Assembly (NCBI GenBank): GCA_964544305.1
Contig: CAZJAZ010000020.1
Coordinates: 1-45,025 of the forward strand
Direction: 5' to 3'
DNA from: JAFDWI01 sp964544305
GTDB lineage: Bacteria > Actinomycetota > Acidimicrobiia > Acidimicrobiales > Iamiaceae
Length of the DNA stretch: 45,025 nucleotides
A model generated the notes under the pieces. That model saw only the letters and a program-made list of their open reading frames with translations, was not told the DNA's origin and ran no database searches. The position numbers and the translations under genes are program-made. This document shows positions 15,675 through 23,933 of this stretch, piece by piece. Position 1 is the stretch's first letter; each line of letters starts with the position of its first letter.

Positions 15675-16808
15675 ATGCGGACCGGTTCACTTCCCGTTAT
15701 CGACGTTGAACTTCCAGACCTTCCTGACCAGCCGTCAGATGTTCCCTGGCCCACGGTCACGTGGCCGACTGGCGAACCAGGTGCGTGTAAGGCACGAAAG
15801 CTCAACAAAATATTGGATGCGGCTTTTGCCAATGAGCCTCCAGAAGAACTTGGCCTCACGCGTGCCATTGTCGTCGTGCAGGGTGGGCGGATCGTCGCCG
15901 AACGCTACGGGCCAGGATTCCATTCGACATTCGATGAGGCCCTTGGCACCAAAGCAGGACCCGACGGTCCATCGACCGCGCTGATCTCATGGTCGATGGC
16001 CAAATCAATGCTCCAGATCGCCATCGGTATTGCGAAACAAACGATCGACTTGTCGCTCGATTCTCGCATTCCAGTTCCCGAATGGGCCGACGATGACGAT
16101 CCACGTCACGGCATCACGTGGCATCAGTTGTTGCATATGGCCTCGGGTTTGTCGTGGATTGAGGAATACACGACCGACCGAGGCTCTGACGTCATAAACA
16201 TGCTCTTTGGCGATGGCAAATCCGACATGGGAGCGTTTGCCGCGTCGTTTCCGTTGGCGGCACGACCCGGTACACAGTTTTTGTACTCAAGTGGCACCAC
16301 CAACATTCTGGCCCGCGCGTTGCAAGAACAACTCGGCTTTGCCGGTGATCGTGACGCGATGGGTGCATGGCTACGTGCGGAGCTGTTCGAACCGATCGGC
16401 ATGTTGTCTGCGACCCCGAAGTTCGATGAATGTGGCACATGGGTGGCGTCGTCGTACGTGGATGCTACCGCGCAAGACTTTGCCCGATTTGGGTTGCTCG
16501 CGTTACGTGGCGGCACATGGGATGGTCGCCTCATCGTGCACCGTTCGTGGATCGACAAGGCACGTCGACCAATCAAATTGCCCACCGCACACGCCTGCCG
16601 GTACGGCTCTCATTGGTGGGTTCACGATGACGGACTGGGGACGTTCGCCGCTCACGGCTACGAGGGCCAGCGCATCCTTTGTGTGCCCAAGAAGGATCTG
16701 GTGATCGTGCGACTTGGCAAAACCCCACCAACACCCCAAGAACACGACCGTGACCCAAACCCGGTCGACAAATACCTCGACAAAATCATCGCCTGTTTCG
16801 GCGACTAA
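15675..16808 (+). CDS. Serine hydrolase of the beta-lactamase (class C/esterase) fold
   Basis: A 377-residue penicillin-recognising enzyme-fold hydrolase. The nucleophile motif SxxK is S107-M-A-K110, and the second motif YxS/N is Y204-S-S. The HGYEGQ segment near the C-terminus sits where the third motif is expected. No signal peptide is visible, so it is probably cytosolic and more likely an esterase or peptidase than a beta-lactamase. Such proteins hydrolyse esters or small amides; the substrate is unknown. It is the first gene of a pair, with the LLM oxidoreductase starting 10 nt after its stop. Confidence 0.85.
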   Translation: MRTGSLPVIDVELPDLPDQPSDVPWPTVTWPTGEPGACKARKLNKILDAAFANEPPEELGLTRAIVVVQGGRIVAERYGPGFHSTFDEALGTKAGPDGPSTALISWSMAKSMLQIAIGIAKQTIDLSLDSRIPVPEWADDDDPRHGITWHQLLHMASGLSWIEEYTTDRGSDVINMLFGDGKSDMGAFAASFPLAARPGTQFLYSSGTTNILARALQEQLGFAGDRDAMGAWLRAELFEPIGMLSATPKFDECGTWVASSYVDATAQDFARFGLLALRGGTWDGRLIVHRSWIDKARRPIKLPTAHACRYGSHWWVHDDGLGTFAAHGYEGQRILCVPKKDLVIVRLGKTPPTPQEHDRDPNPVDKYLDKIIACFGD

Positions 16809-16818
16809 AGGAGCCAAC

Positions 16819-17718
16819 ATGCGTATTGGGCTATTCCTCGGCGATCTATCCGGACCAACGTCAACCACCCAAGATGCGGTTGCCGCAGCAAAACACGCGG
16901 CCGATGCCGGTTTTGTTTCGTTCTGGGTGCCTCAAATTTTTGGCCTTGATGCCATGACCACACTTGCGGTGATCGGCACCCACGTGCCTGAGATCGAACT
17001 TGGCACCGCCGTGATTCCGATTTATCCCCGTCACGCAACCGCACTTGCGCAACAGACACTCACGGCACAGTCTGCATCAAACGGGCGGATCACCCTTGGG
17101 GTTGGGTTGTCGCATCAACTTGTCATCGAACATTTGCTTGGGTACAGCTTCGACCGGCCAGCGACCTACATGCACGAGTATCTCCAAGCGCTCGCACCAC
17201 TGTTGCGCGGCGAACAGACCGATGTGGCCACCGAGCGAGTCACGACGCACATGAAAATCGATGTTGCCGTTCCAAAACCACCGGGACTCCTTGTAGCTGC
17301 ACTTGGGAAACGGATGTTGGAAATTGCCGCAGAATTTGCTGACGGCACTATTACGTGGATGACCGGGGCGCGTACGCTCGCAGATCACACCGTTCCAACG
17401 TTGCATGCCGCGCCAGGTGGGGCAGGCAAACGAGTGGTTGCCGCATTACCTGTAGCCGTCACCGATGACAGAGATGGTGCAAAAGAGCGGGCAGCATCGG
17501 TGTTTTCGATCTACGGCCAACTGCCGTCGTATCGAGCGATGCTGGACCGTGAAGGTGCGAGCGGCCCGCAAGATGTTGCCCTTGTTGGTTCTGAGCGCGA
17601 CGTGCAAGCAAGCATTGAAGGGCTATTTGCGAGTGGCGTCACCGAATTCGTTGCGGTGCCATTTCTTGGTGGGTCGGACGGCGATCGCACCCTGGCCCTG
17701 CTGACAAGTTTGTTGTAG
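16819..17718 (+). CDS. LLM-class (F420-dependent type) oxidoreductase
   Basis: A luciferase-like TIM-barrel oxidoreductase of 299 residues. MRIGLFLGDLSG starts the barrel, IELGTAVIPIYPRHAT is the conserved strand-loop of the family, and ITLGVGLSHQ follows. The pattern is close to F420-dependent LLM enzymes common in actinobacteria, which use coenzyme F420H2 for hydride transfer; FMN use is not excluded. ATG 16819 has a strong Shine-Dalgarno (AAAGGAG, 7 nt spacing), formed around the stop codon of the hydrolase gene, so the two are an operon. The pair may act on one substrate pathway. It is the only protein gene in the window whose end stays clear (by 12 nt) of a convergent protein-gene neighbour. 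Confidence 0.88.
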   Translation: MRIGLFLGDLSGPTSTTQDAVAAAKHAADAGFVSFWVPQIFGLDAMTTLAVIGTHVPEIELGTAVIPIYPRHATALAQQTLTAQSASNGRITLGVGLSHQLVIEHLLGYSFDRPATYMHEYLQALAPLLRGEQTDVATERVTTHMKIDVAVPKPPGLLVAALGKRMLEIAAEFADGTITWMTGARTLADHTVPTLHAAPGGAGKRVVAALPVAVTDDRDGAKERAASVFSIYGQLPSYRAMLDREGASGPQDVALVGSERDVQASIEGLFASGVTEFVAVPFLGGSDGDRTLALLTSLL

Positions 17719-17730
17719 CTCCACAATCGA

Positions 17731-18993
17731 TCACGCTGGATCGAGGTGAACGTCTTCGAGTTCACGATTGTGTGTGTCGGGGTAACGGAGCCAAATAACG
17801 ATCAGGGCAATAAGCGGCCCGATGCCAAGCAACGTCACAGTTGCTGGCAACGAATCAAACGCATTGAGCAACACTCCGCCGGTTGCAAAGCTCAGTGCCT
17901 GTCCGCCAACCGATGCAACCGTGGCCCATGCAACGGCCTGGCCCCGAACCGCGGTGCCAAAAAGTTCGGCCGAATAGGCGCCAAGGACCGGGCCTGCGCC
18001 CATTGTCCCTAGGAGCATCACCACCATTGCCAAGCCCCACACGAATGGCCCACCTGGCAGCCAGAAGAAGGCAAGTGATCCGACTGCGCCAAACACCGCG
18101 AGCGAACACCCAACAAGGCGACGCCCGTAACGGTCAGAAGCCGCCCCTGCCAGAATCATGAGTGGGATCCCGGGCAGGCCAGCGAGCACCAACATGAAGC
18201 TGGCCGTTGATGAATGCAAGCCGCGTTGTGTTTGAAGAAAGTCAAGCGAGAACGACCCGGCTTGCTGTGACAAGTTCATCAGTACTCCAACGGTGAGCAC
18301 CAACACGATCCATCGGCGATACGGCGGCCTGAACAGCGCTTTCCAGTCGTGATGAATTTTGCCTGCTTGACGAACTTGTTCGAACCGATCACTTTCGGGC
18401 AGGAGACGTCGAAGCCATGCAATGAGAAGCAACGGCGGCACGCCAACGACATACATCCAGCGCCACGACAAGCCCAACGGGCTAATCACGCCACCGAAGA
18501 GAATGGCTCCAAAACCAACTCCGAGGGCATTGGACATTTGCAACCAGCCAAACCCGATCCCCCGTGCACGAGCGGGAAGCGATTCTGCAGCAAGCGTCCA
18601 CACAATCGCAGCTTCAGCATTCAGAAACATGCGAGCAACAAACTGACACCCTGCATAGGCCGCGGCGTTCGGGGCGAGCGCGGTAATACCGGTTGCGACC
18701 GTGTAGCCGATGACGCAAATGATGAGAAGACGCCGCCGCCCCACCCGATCAGCGCGTAATGCCAACACCACCGCCGGCAACGCCCCCAAATAGAGCACCG
18801 ACAAGTACCAACTTGCTTGGGCTTGCGTCAACCCGAACGTTGCGCGTATTTGTTTGAGCGAAACCAACATGACGCCACGGTCGTAACCATCGAAAAACAG
18901 CGTCGAGCCCAACAGAAACAACAGCATCCAATGCTTGCGTTCCAGTGTTTGAAAGCCTGCACGAATGGCAGCCCATCCCCCGTCATTGGTCAT
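17731..18993 (-). CDS. MFS transporter
   Basis: A major facilitator superfamily transporter of about 420 residues with about 12 hydrophobic helices. The loop between helices 2 and 3 is LRADRVGRRRLLI and its counterpart between helices 8 and 9 is GAASDRYGRRLVG; both fit the MFS RxGRR signature. LFFDGYDRGVM in helix 1 resembles the aromatic-acid/sugar-acid proton symporter branch. The substrate is unknown. An open frame continues upstream to 19110, but ATG 18993 has GAAAGG seven bases upstream and begins just after the preceding gene stops (19005), so it is the better start. It is probably cotranscribed with that extracytoplasmic protein gene. Confidence 0.88.
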   Translation of the reverse strand: MTNDGGWAAIRAGFQTLERKHWMLLFLLGSTLFFDGYDRGVMLVSLKQIRATFGLTQAQASWYLSVLYLGALPAVVLALRADRVGRRRLLIICVIGYTVATGITALAPNAAAYAGCQFVARMFLNAEAAIVWTLAAESLPARARGIGFGWLQMSNALGVGFGAILFGGVISPLGLSWRWMYVVGVPPLLLIAWLRRLLPESDRFEQVRQAGKIHHDWKALFRPPYRRWIVLVLTVGVLMNLSQQAGSFSLDFLQTQRGLHSSTASFMLVLAGLPGIPLMILAGAASDRYGRRLVGCSLAVFGAVGSLAFFWLPGGPFVWGLAMVVMLLGTMGAGPVLGAYSAELFGTAVRGQAVAWATVASVGGQALSFATGGVLLNAFDSLPATVTLLGIGPLIALIVIWLRYPDTHNRELEDVHLDPA

Positions 18994-19004
18994 GCATGCG
19001 CCTT

Positions 19005-20357
19005 TCACGCCGGATTTCGGCGACCGCCTGGCAACGTCGATGGAGATGGTTGACTTGGCCCAGGAGTCGTCGTTGTTGTGCCTTGTGAACCTCCCGAACC
19101 TGGCGCGCACGCGTCAAGGCGAATCACTTTTTGCCCCTTTCGTAACGCATCGGGGTGCATCGTTACGGTCCCCTCACGTTTGCTCGCCCATTCGGTGAGC
19201 GCCTTGTGCATGTTTGCAGGATCGGCATTGCCGGTGGTGACATCCATGCGAATGCACTGGCGCGAATTGTTCTCATAGGCCACCAAGGTGTCGCCTCGAT
19301 ACCCGCTAAGTGCGAGCGCACTGACCTTGTCGGACACCACCGGTCCGAGAACTTCACTGAGGTAAAGCTGTCCAAAGGTTCCTTTCGCCAAGACTTTTCC
19401 ATCGACCGCTGGCGCAGTGACCGTGAGTTGCTTTGTGGGGGCCTGAAATCGGCCAACTGCTGTGACTTGGGCTGATCCATCAGGCGGATTCTTGAAGGCA
19501 GCATCAAGCGGAGATGACGTCGTCGTCGTAACAAGGTTGGTGGTAAATGAAACTCCGGTATCTGCTGGCATTCGGAGCCACGCTGATAGGGCCGCCGGAA
19601 CTTGTGTCGTATCAGTGCTCGCCCCTGCCCGAGCGTTGATCTCTGCTCGAATTTGTGCGTTCTCAGAAGCTGAGCGAGTCCCGGCCCAAATCGACGCGAC
19701 CCGCCACGCATCACCCTGTACCAATGTGCGTAGTCCGATGACCTGATCTCCGAACTGGGTTGTTTTCACCATCGAATCGGTCGTGAAGTATTGATCATCA
19801 AGTTGCTCGGTGAGCCCGACGACGAGCACCGTTGACAAATAGGGCGTTGGGGGCGTTTCCCGCACATGCAACGTATTGGTCACCGTGTCAAAAAACACCA
19901 CGGTCTTGTCGCCCCAAAACGATTGCAGCGCACGTGGCATGTCGATCTCATTGGGATTGAGACCCAACACTTTGAAAGGTGCTGACAGCCGCCGCATCAA
20001 GGCGTTGTCCCGTTGGAGCGAGACACGATACGCGCGTGCAAAAGCCACGTCGTTATCAAGTACCGGCCGCGGCTGCGACGTGAAGGTTAAGCGACGTGTC
20101 GATTCAATAAACGGCACGAGATCAGCCGTTAAGCGACTGAGTTGTTCTGCGGTGATGTTTGCCCCGTGCGGGAGAGTTGTGGTGGTTGATGGCGTCGTCG
20201 GAGCGACTGACGTCGCGGGGGGTTTGGCCGCGTTCTGCGCGCCCGGTCGAATGAGCCGGAGCGCGATATACGTCAAGATCGCCGCCGCGAGTGCGACACC
20301 AATGACGGCCAATATCATGCCAACGTTCACTTTTGGTGTTTCAGGCTCGTCCGGCAC
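19005..20357 (-). CDS. Single-pass membrane-anchored extracytoplasmic protein of unknown function
   Basis: A 450-residue protein. A short polar N-terminus is followed by one membrane helix (about residues 12-35), a Thr/Pro-rich linker (about 45-62) and a long extracytoplasmic domain. It ends in a disordered Thr/Pro/Ser/Gly-rich tail. Only two cysteines appear in the outer domain (SRQC, LDAC) and could form a disulfide. No known domain was recognised. GTG 20357 has neither a Shine-Dalgarno nor a -10 nearby. The frame stays open upstream to a TAG at 20496-20498 and contains a CTG at 20447 with AAAGG eight to nine bases before it; that start would add 30 Pro-rich residues. It is divergent from the sigma-like fusion gene, so a functional link is possible. 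Confidence 0.72.
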   Translation of the reverse strand: MPDEPETPKVNVGMILAVIGVALAAAILTYIALRLIRPGAQNAAKPPATSVAPTTPSTTTTLPHGANITAEQLSRLTADLVPFIESTRRLTFTSQPRPVLDNDVAFARAYRVSLQRDNALMRRLSAPFKVLGLNPNEIDMPRALQSFWGDKTVVFFDTVTNTLHVRETPPTPYLSTVLVVGLTEQLDDQYFTTDSMVKTTQFGDQVIGLRTLVQGDAWRVASIWAGTRSASENAQIRAEINARAGASTDTTQVPAALSAWLRMPADTGVSFTTNLVTTTTSSPLDAAFKNPPDGSAQVTAVGRFQAPTKQLTVTAPAVDGKVLAKGTFGQLYLSEVLGPVVSDKVSALALSGYRGDTLVAYENNSRQCIRMDVTTGNADPANMHKALTEWASKREGTVTMHPDALRKGQKVIRLDACAPGSGGSQGTTTTTPGPSQPSPSTLPGGRRNPA

Positions 20358-20496
20358 GATTTCAGGCGCGCCGGGTTCAAACCGTGGCCATTCGCTCGGT
20401 GGGCGGGCCGGGTACGGTCGAGGATTTGGAATCCACTCGTCGGACAGGGAAGAGACCTTTCGGTTCAGCCGGACACGTGTACAACTGCCAAGTCGC

Positions 20497-20502
20497 TACG
20501 GT
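20497..20502 (+). promoter_or_regulatory. Candidate leaderless -10 element of the sigma-like fusion gene
   Basis: TACGGT ends eight bases before ATG 20511. No Shine-Dalgarno is present, so the mRNA probably begins at the start codon. Confidence 0.5.
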
Positions 20503-20510
20503 ATCGCCCA

Positions 20511-22466
20511 ATGAGTTCGTTCGGACGCGATGTCGCCGGATCACCCTATGCCACTCGGTCAGATGCCTCGCCGCAGGCTCTATCGGCACGTGATCCAATA
20601 TCGAGCCGCACCACCGAGGAAGAAGCTCGCGATCTCCTTGCATTACAGCGTGCCAAGCGTGGAGATGATCGTGCGTTTGCTGAGTTGATTTCCGCAAACG
20701 ATGACGATGTGCGGGCACTCGTTTGTGCATTAGCCGGACCCGAAGAGCTCGATCCATTCTGTTTGCAAATTTATCTTCGGGCGTATCGCGGGTTGCCGGT
20801 CGCCCCGAATACGTCGCCACGCTTGTGGCTTCTTGGAATTGCCGATGGAACGCTGCGCGATATCTTGCGGCGACGCAATGGCAAGACGGAAAGCCCGATT
20901 GCAACGAATTTGCCTGGCGACCATCGTCTCGTTTGCGCCGCTTTGTTCGCGGTTGGCCTTACCCCGCGCGAAGCCGCTCGCCTCGCCAGCGTTGACCCAA
21001 CAACGATTGACGCGATTGTGGCCACGGCTCGCGACAGCCACGGCCTCTCTGAACCTTTCCCACAAGCCGCGGCACATGATTCGGCATTCTGGGATGAACT
21101 TGGACGCAAGCTGATGATTGAACGGGGCGCTCCTGCGGTTCCCGCACCAAAGCCCGAAGAAATCACGGGCCGACAACCAGTCGCGATGAGCGTGCCGACG
21201 AGCGCTCGTTCCCGAGGCGCGGCCAAAGGTATGGCCAAACGAGTCACCGAGATTCATCCGCGCGAATTTCCGTGGCATGTGGTTTGGACCGCGTTGGGCA
21301 TTGTCACGTTCGTGCTCGTCGTGGTCGGCATTACCTTGTCGCTGGCGCATCGTGCGACGAACCACGACGCTGGCCTTGGCGACACAGCCACGAAAGTGCT
21401 GAACCAGTTTGACCGAGCTCTCGCGAACGATGTGGCGATTAGCGGAACCGTCATCATTCAATCGACGAACAATCAGCGACTTCGGTCGGGCCGCTACACC
21501 TTTGTCCGTACCAACATTGGATCGTGGAACATACGCTCCAAAGACGGGGTCATTGAACAAGGGTACGACGTCGCTCGAGCGTCATACATTGCACTTCACC
21601 GCACCTTGAACGGCGAAGTTTCGTCCGCAGAGTCTGCGACCGGATTAGCCCCCGGACCACCTGCGATGACCGCAAACGCCGACGACTCGTTGGGTGACGT
21701 GCTTGCGGAGTCGGTTCGGGTTGTACGCGGGGGCACAAACGGTTCCGCCGAATCGGTCACGCCCACCACGCTGAAACCTTCTGACACCGAAGCCACTCCA
21801 CAATGGGTGATAACGAGTGATCTTTCAGCCGATGCACCAGAGCAATTTCCACTTGCTGGGACAGGCGCGCTTCTGCGACTCCACGCGGACTCGGTCACGT
21901 TGGTGGCTGACCAATCACTTTCGTTACCAACAAGAGTAACTCTTCGAAAACAAGGTCGAACTATTGCAACCGTGCGCTTTGTGGGACTGTCGATTGCACA
22001 ACAAGCGCCCGTATCACCCTTGACTCCAACGTTGCCCGCAAATGCAATGCCCACGCGATCGGTCGGCGGCTTCACCTTCACTGAACTCGGTCGACTCAAC
22101 ACCGGCGGCGACGGCCGCATCCCAACTCCGTCCTATTTGCCAAGCGGATATGTCTTAGCGTCAGTTGGGGTGAACAAAACTAGCCGGACAACGGTGCTGT
22201 GTTATCGAAATGGTTCACGTCAACTTGTGCTCACCTTCCGACCGCGACCTCTTGGTGTCCCGGCCGATCCTTTTGGCTCATCGTCGGAAAGTTCGTCAAA
22301 GCCGCAGACGTTTTCCATTTCTTCGGGGCGTTTCGCAGGGACCAAAGCCACGGGCAGTTTGGATCCTATCGCTCACATCTGGACACAAAACTCGGCGACA
22401 CAAGTAATCGTTGCTGGTGACCCCAACATTGACACGCTGACCAAGGTGATCGCCTCGCTGAACTAA
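20511..22466 (+). CDS. Sigma-70 (ECF)-like protein fused to a transmembrane helix and RseB-like outer domain
   Basis: A 651-residue three-part protein. Residues 48-122 (AKRGDDRAFAELI, LDPFCLQIYLRAYRGLP, WLLGIADGTLRDILRRR) match ECF sigma region 2. Residues 138-176 (AALFAVGLTPREAARLASV) look like a degenerate region 4 helix-turn-helix. After a Pro-rich linker comes one membrane helix (about 257-279). The outer part starts with a LolA/RseB-like segment (VAISGTVIIQSTNNQRLRSG) and ends with a segment like the C-terminal domain of MucB/RseB (SYLPSGYVLASVGVNK, about 536-585). The expected role is a membrane-held transcription factor sensing envelope stress, but the sigma region is diverged and may not bind DNA. 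TACGGT lies eight bases before the ATG. Confidence 0.75.
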   Translation: MSSFGRDVAGSPYATRSDASPQALSARDPISSRTTEEEARDLLALQRAKRGDDRAFAELISANDDDVRALVCALAGPEELDPFCLQIYLRAYRGLPVAPNTSPRLWLLGIADGTLRDILRRRNGKTESPIATNLPGDHRLVCAALFAVGLTPREAARLASVDPTTIDAIVATARDSHGLSEPFPQAAAHDSAFWDELGRKLMIERGAPAVPAPKPEEITGRQPVAMSVPTSARSRGAAKGMAKRVTEIHPREFPWHVVWTALGIVTFVLVVVGITLSLAHRATNHDAGLGDTATKVLNQFDRALANDVAISGTVIIQSTNNQRLRSGRYTFVRTNIGSWNIRSKDGVIEQGYDVARASYIALHRTLNGEVSSAESATGLAPGPPAMTANADDSLGDVLAESVRVVRGGTNGSAESVTPTTLKPSDTEATPQWVITSDLSADAPEQFPLAGTGALLRLHADSVTLVADQSLSLPTRVTLRKQGRTIATVRFVGLSIAQQAPVSPLTPTLPANAMPTRSVGGFTFTELGRLNTGGDGRIPTPSYLPSGYVLASVGVNKTSRTTVLCYRNGSRQLVLTFRPRPLGVPADPFGSSSESSSKPQTFSISSGRFAGTKATGSLDPIAHIWTQNSATQVIVAGDPNIDTLTKVIASLN

Positions 22467-22473
22467 CAAACTG

Positions 22474-22560
22474 TGCCCGGAGCGGGACTCGAACCCGCAC
22501 GACCCTTGTCGGGTCAGAGGGGTTTAAGCCCTCCGCGTCTACCGATTCCGCCATCCGGGC
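22474..22560 (-). tRNA. tRNA-Leu (UAA)
   Basis: The minus strand folds as a class II tRNA of 87 nt. The acceptor 5' strand GCCCGGA pairs with TCCGGGC, with discriminator A. The anticodon stem GAGGG/CCCTC has loop CTTAAAC, giving anticodon UAA. The extra arm is long, as required for leucine, and the T-arm contains GGTTCGAGTCC. The 3' CCA is not encoded and must be added enzymatically. It lies 7 nt after the stop of the convergent sigma-like fusion gene. Confidence 0.97.
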
Positions 22561-22597
22561 GTCGTGCAGAACATACAACGATATTACGTCGAAACTG

Positions 22598-22921
22598 TCA
22601 TGCAGCGATCGATCGCCAATCTCCCATTGCAGATACGGCCTCCCACATGGCAGTACGCGCTCGCGTCGCCTGTGGCCCCGCAAGGCTGTTCGCGACAACG
22701 ATCCCTTCCACCATGTCAGCAATGATTGCCCCGAGCGGTCGATCAGTAATGCGGACCGACACGGTGACCCAGCCGCCGCCTGCCCCACGAATCGTTCGAT
22801 CCACCCCGGCTACACGTGGAGGGCTGCGAAAAGTTGGGGCAACGAATCCAAGGGTTCGTGCCGTGCGGGCGAGCGTCCGGGCGGCGGTAGCGAAATCTAG
22901 AGAGGTGGCATCGGTGGTCAT
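22598..22921 (-). CDS. Small conserved-looking hypothetical protein
   Basis: An unrecognised protein of 107 residues without signal peptide or membrane helix. It has an Ala/Thr/Arg-rich N-terminal helix (DFATAARTLARTARTLGF), then a Gly-containing strand region (DRTIRGAGGGWVTVSVRI) and a C-terminal helix. The residue mix and third-base pattern look like real coding, and no competing frame on the other strand is convincing. ATG 22921 is preceded by an in-frame GTG at 22924 and a GAGAG sequence that may act as Shine-Dalgarno. It is divergent from the RecB-like nuclease gene with 67 nt between starts. No function is proposed. Confidence 0.55.
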   Translation of the reverse strand: MTTDATSLDFATAARTLARTARTLGFVAPTFRSPPRVAGVDRTIRGAGGGWVTVSVRITDRPLGAIIADMVEGIVVANSLAGPQATRARTAMWEAVSAMGDWRSIAA

Positions 22922-22976
22922 CACTGATCACTCTCGCACGTGGGTGTGACATCGCCTTCTCGCCGCCAAGCACCAC

Positions 22977-22982
22977 TACCAT
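22977..22982 (+). promoter_or_regulatory. Candidate leaderless -10 element of the RecB-like nuclease gene
   Basis: TACCAT lies six bases before TTG 22989 and nine bases before ATG 22992, which are adjacent codons in the same frame. Either could be the leaderless start. Confidence 0.4.
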
Positions 22983-22988
22983 TACCCG

Positions 22989-23833
22989 TTGATGGTGAGT
23001 TTGGACACGCTCAATCCGGCCCAGCGGGAAACGCTCGCTGCACTCGGGGCAGGTGATCGTGACGCAAGAATCGACTTTCCCACGTCGTTGGCGGGCGAGC
23101 TGCGCGCCAGTATCGAAACGGGGCTTGCCGGCCATGTTGAACACCTCGAATCAATGCGGCCACTCATTGTCACCAAGCGCCTACTTGCTGGTATGCACGG
23201 TTGCCAGGCCCGCTTTCTTCACGAACAAAGCCAGCCATTTGAGCTTTCCGTGCCAATTGTGCGGGGGACGGTCGCACACAAAGCGCTGGAATTGTCGGTT
23301 CATTGGCCAAGAGCCGCGCTGCCACTTGAACTCGTTGACGCAGCCATCAGCCTCATAGCTCAGGCTGACCATTGGGCCGGGGACTGGGTCGCAAGTCTTG
23401 AACCTGCCGATCACGCCGATTTGCGCAGCAAAGCCGCCGAAATGGTGAGCCAATTCCTCGAGACGTGGCCGCCGCTTACCCCTGCGATGCGCCCGTCCAC
23501 CGAAGTTCGCATTTCGACACCGCTTTGCGATGGAGTGATCGTATGCAAAGGACAGGCCGACCTGATGTTGGGCCAGCCAATCGGATCGGGTTCGCAGGCA
23601 CGCAAGATCATCGTCGACTACAAGACCGGAGGCCATTCACCCGAACACCGTGCAGACTTACGGTTCTACGCGCTGATTGAAACGCTACGTGTCGGCGTGC
23701 CACCTCGCATGACCGTGACCGCCTACCTAAATTCAGCAACGCGAGAGACCGAGGTAATCACCACGGACATTTTGTTTGCGACCGCGGCCCGGTTGACCGA
23801 TGGCATCGTCACCCATCTCGCCATTGATGCGGG
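22989..23833 (+). CDS. RecB-like PD-(D/E)XK nuclease family protein, 3' end lost in gap
   Basis: The first 281 residues of a protein related to the RecB/AddB/Cas4 nuclease domain. The family motifs appear in order: a His in VPIVRGTVAHKALEL (motif I region), Asp in VVCKGQADLM-like VCKGQADLM, the Asp-x-Lys pair in IIVDYKTGGHS, and ADLRFYALIETL resembling the QxxxY motif. Such proteins cut DNA ends or act in repair; whether this one is active cannot be said. There is no helicase domain in the visible part. The frame runs into the run of N and its apparent continuation beyond it is a different protein. The start is TTG 22989 or ATG 22992. Confidence 0.78.
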
Positions 23834-23933
23834 NNNNNNNNNNNNNNNNNNNNNNNNNNNNNNNNNNNNNNNNNNNNNNNNNNNNNNNNNNNNNNNNNNN
23901 NNNNNNNNNNNNNNNNNNNNNNNNNNNNNNNNN
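23834..23933. other. Assembly gap (100 N)
   Basis: Exactly 100 undetermined bases, the conventional placeholder for a scaffold gap of unknown size. The true distance may differ. It contains at least the 3' end of the nuclease gene and the 5' end of the acyltransferase gene, and could contain more genes. The reading frame happens to stay open across it. Confidence 0.98.
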
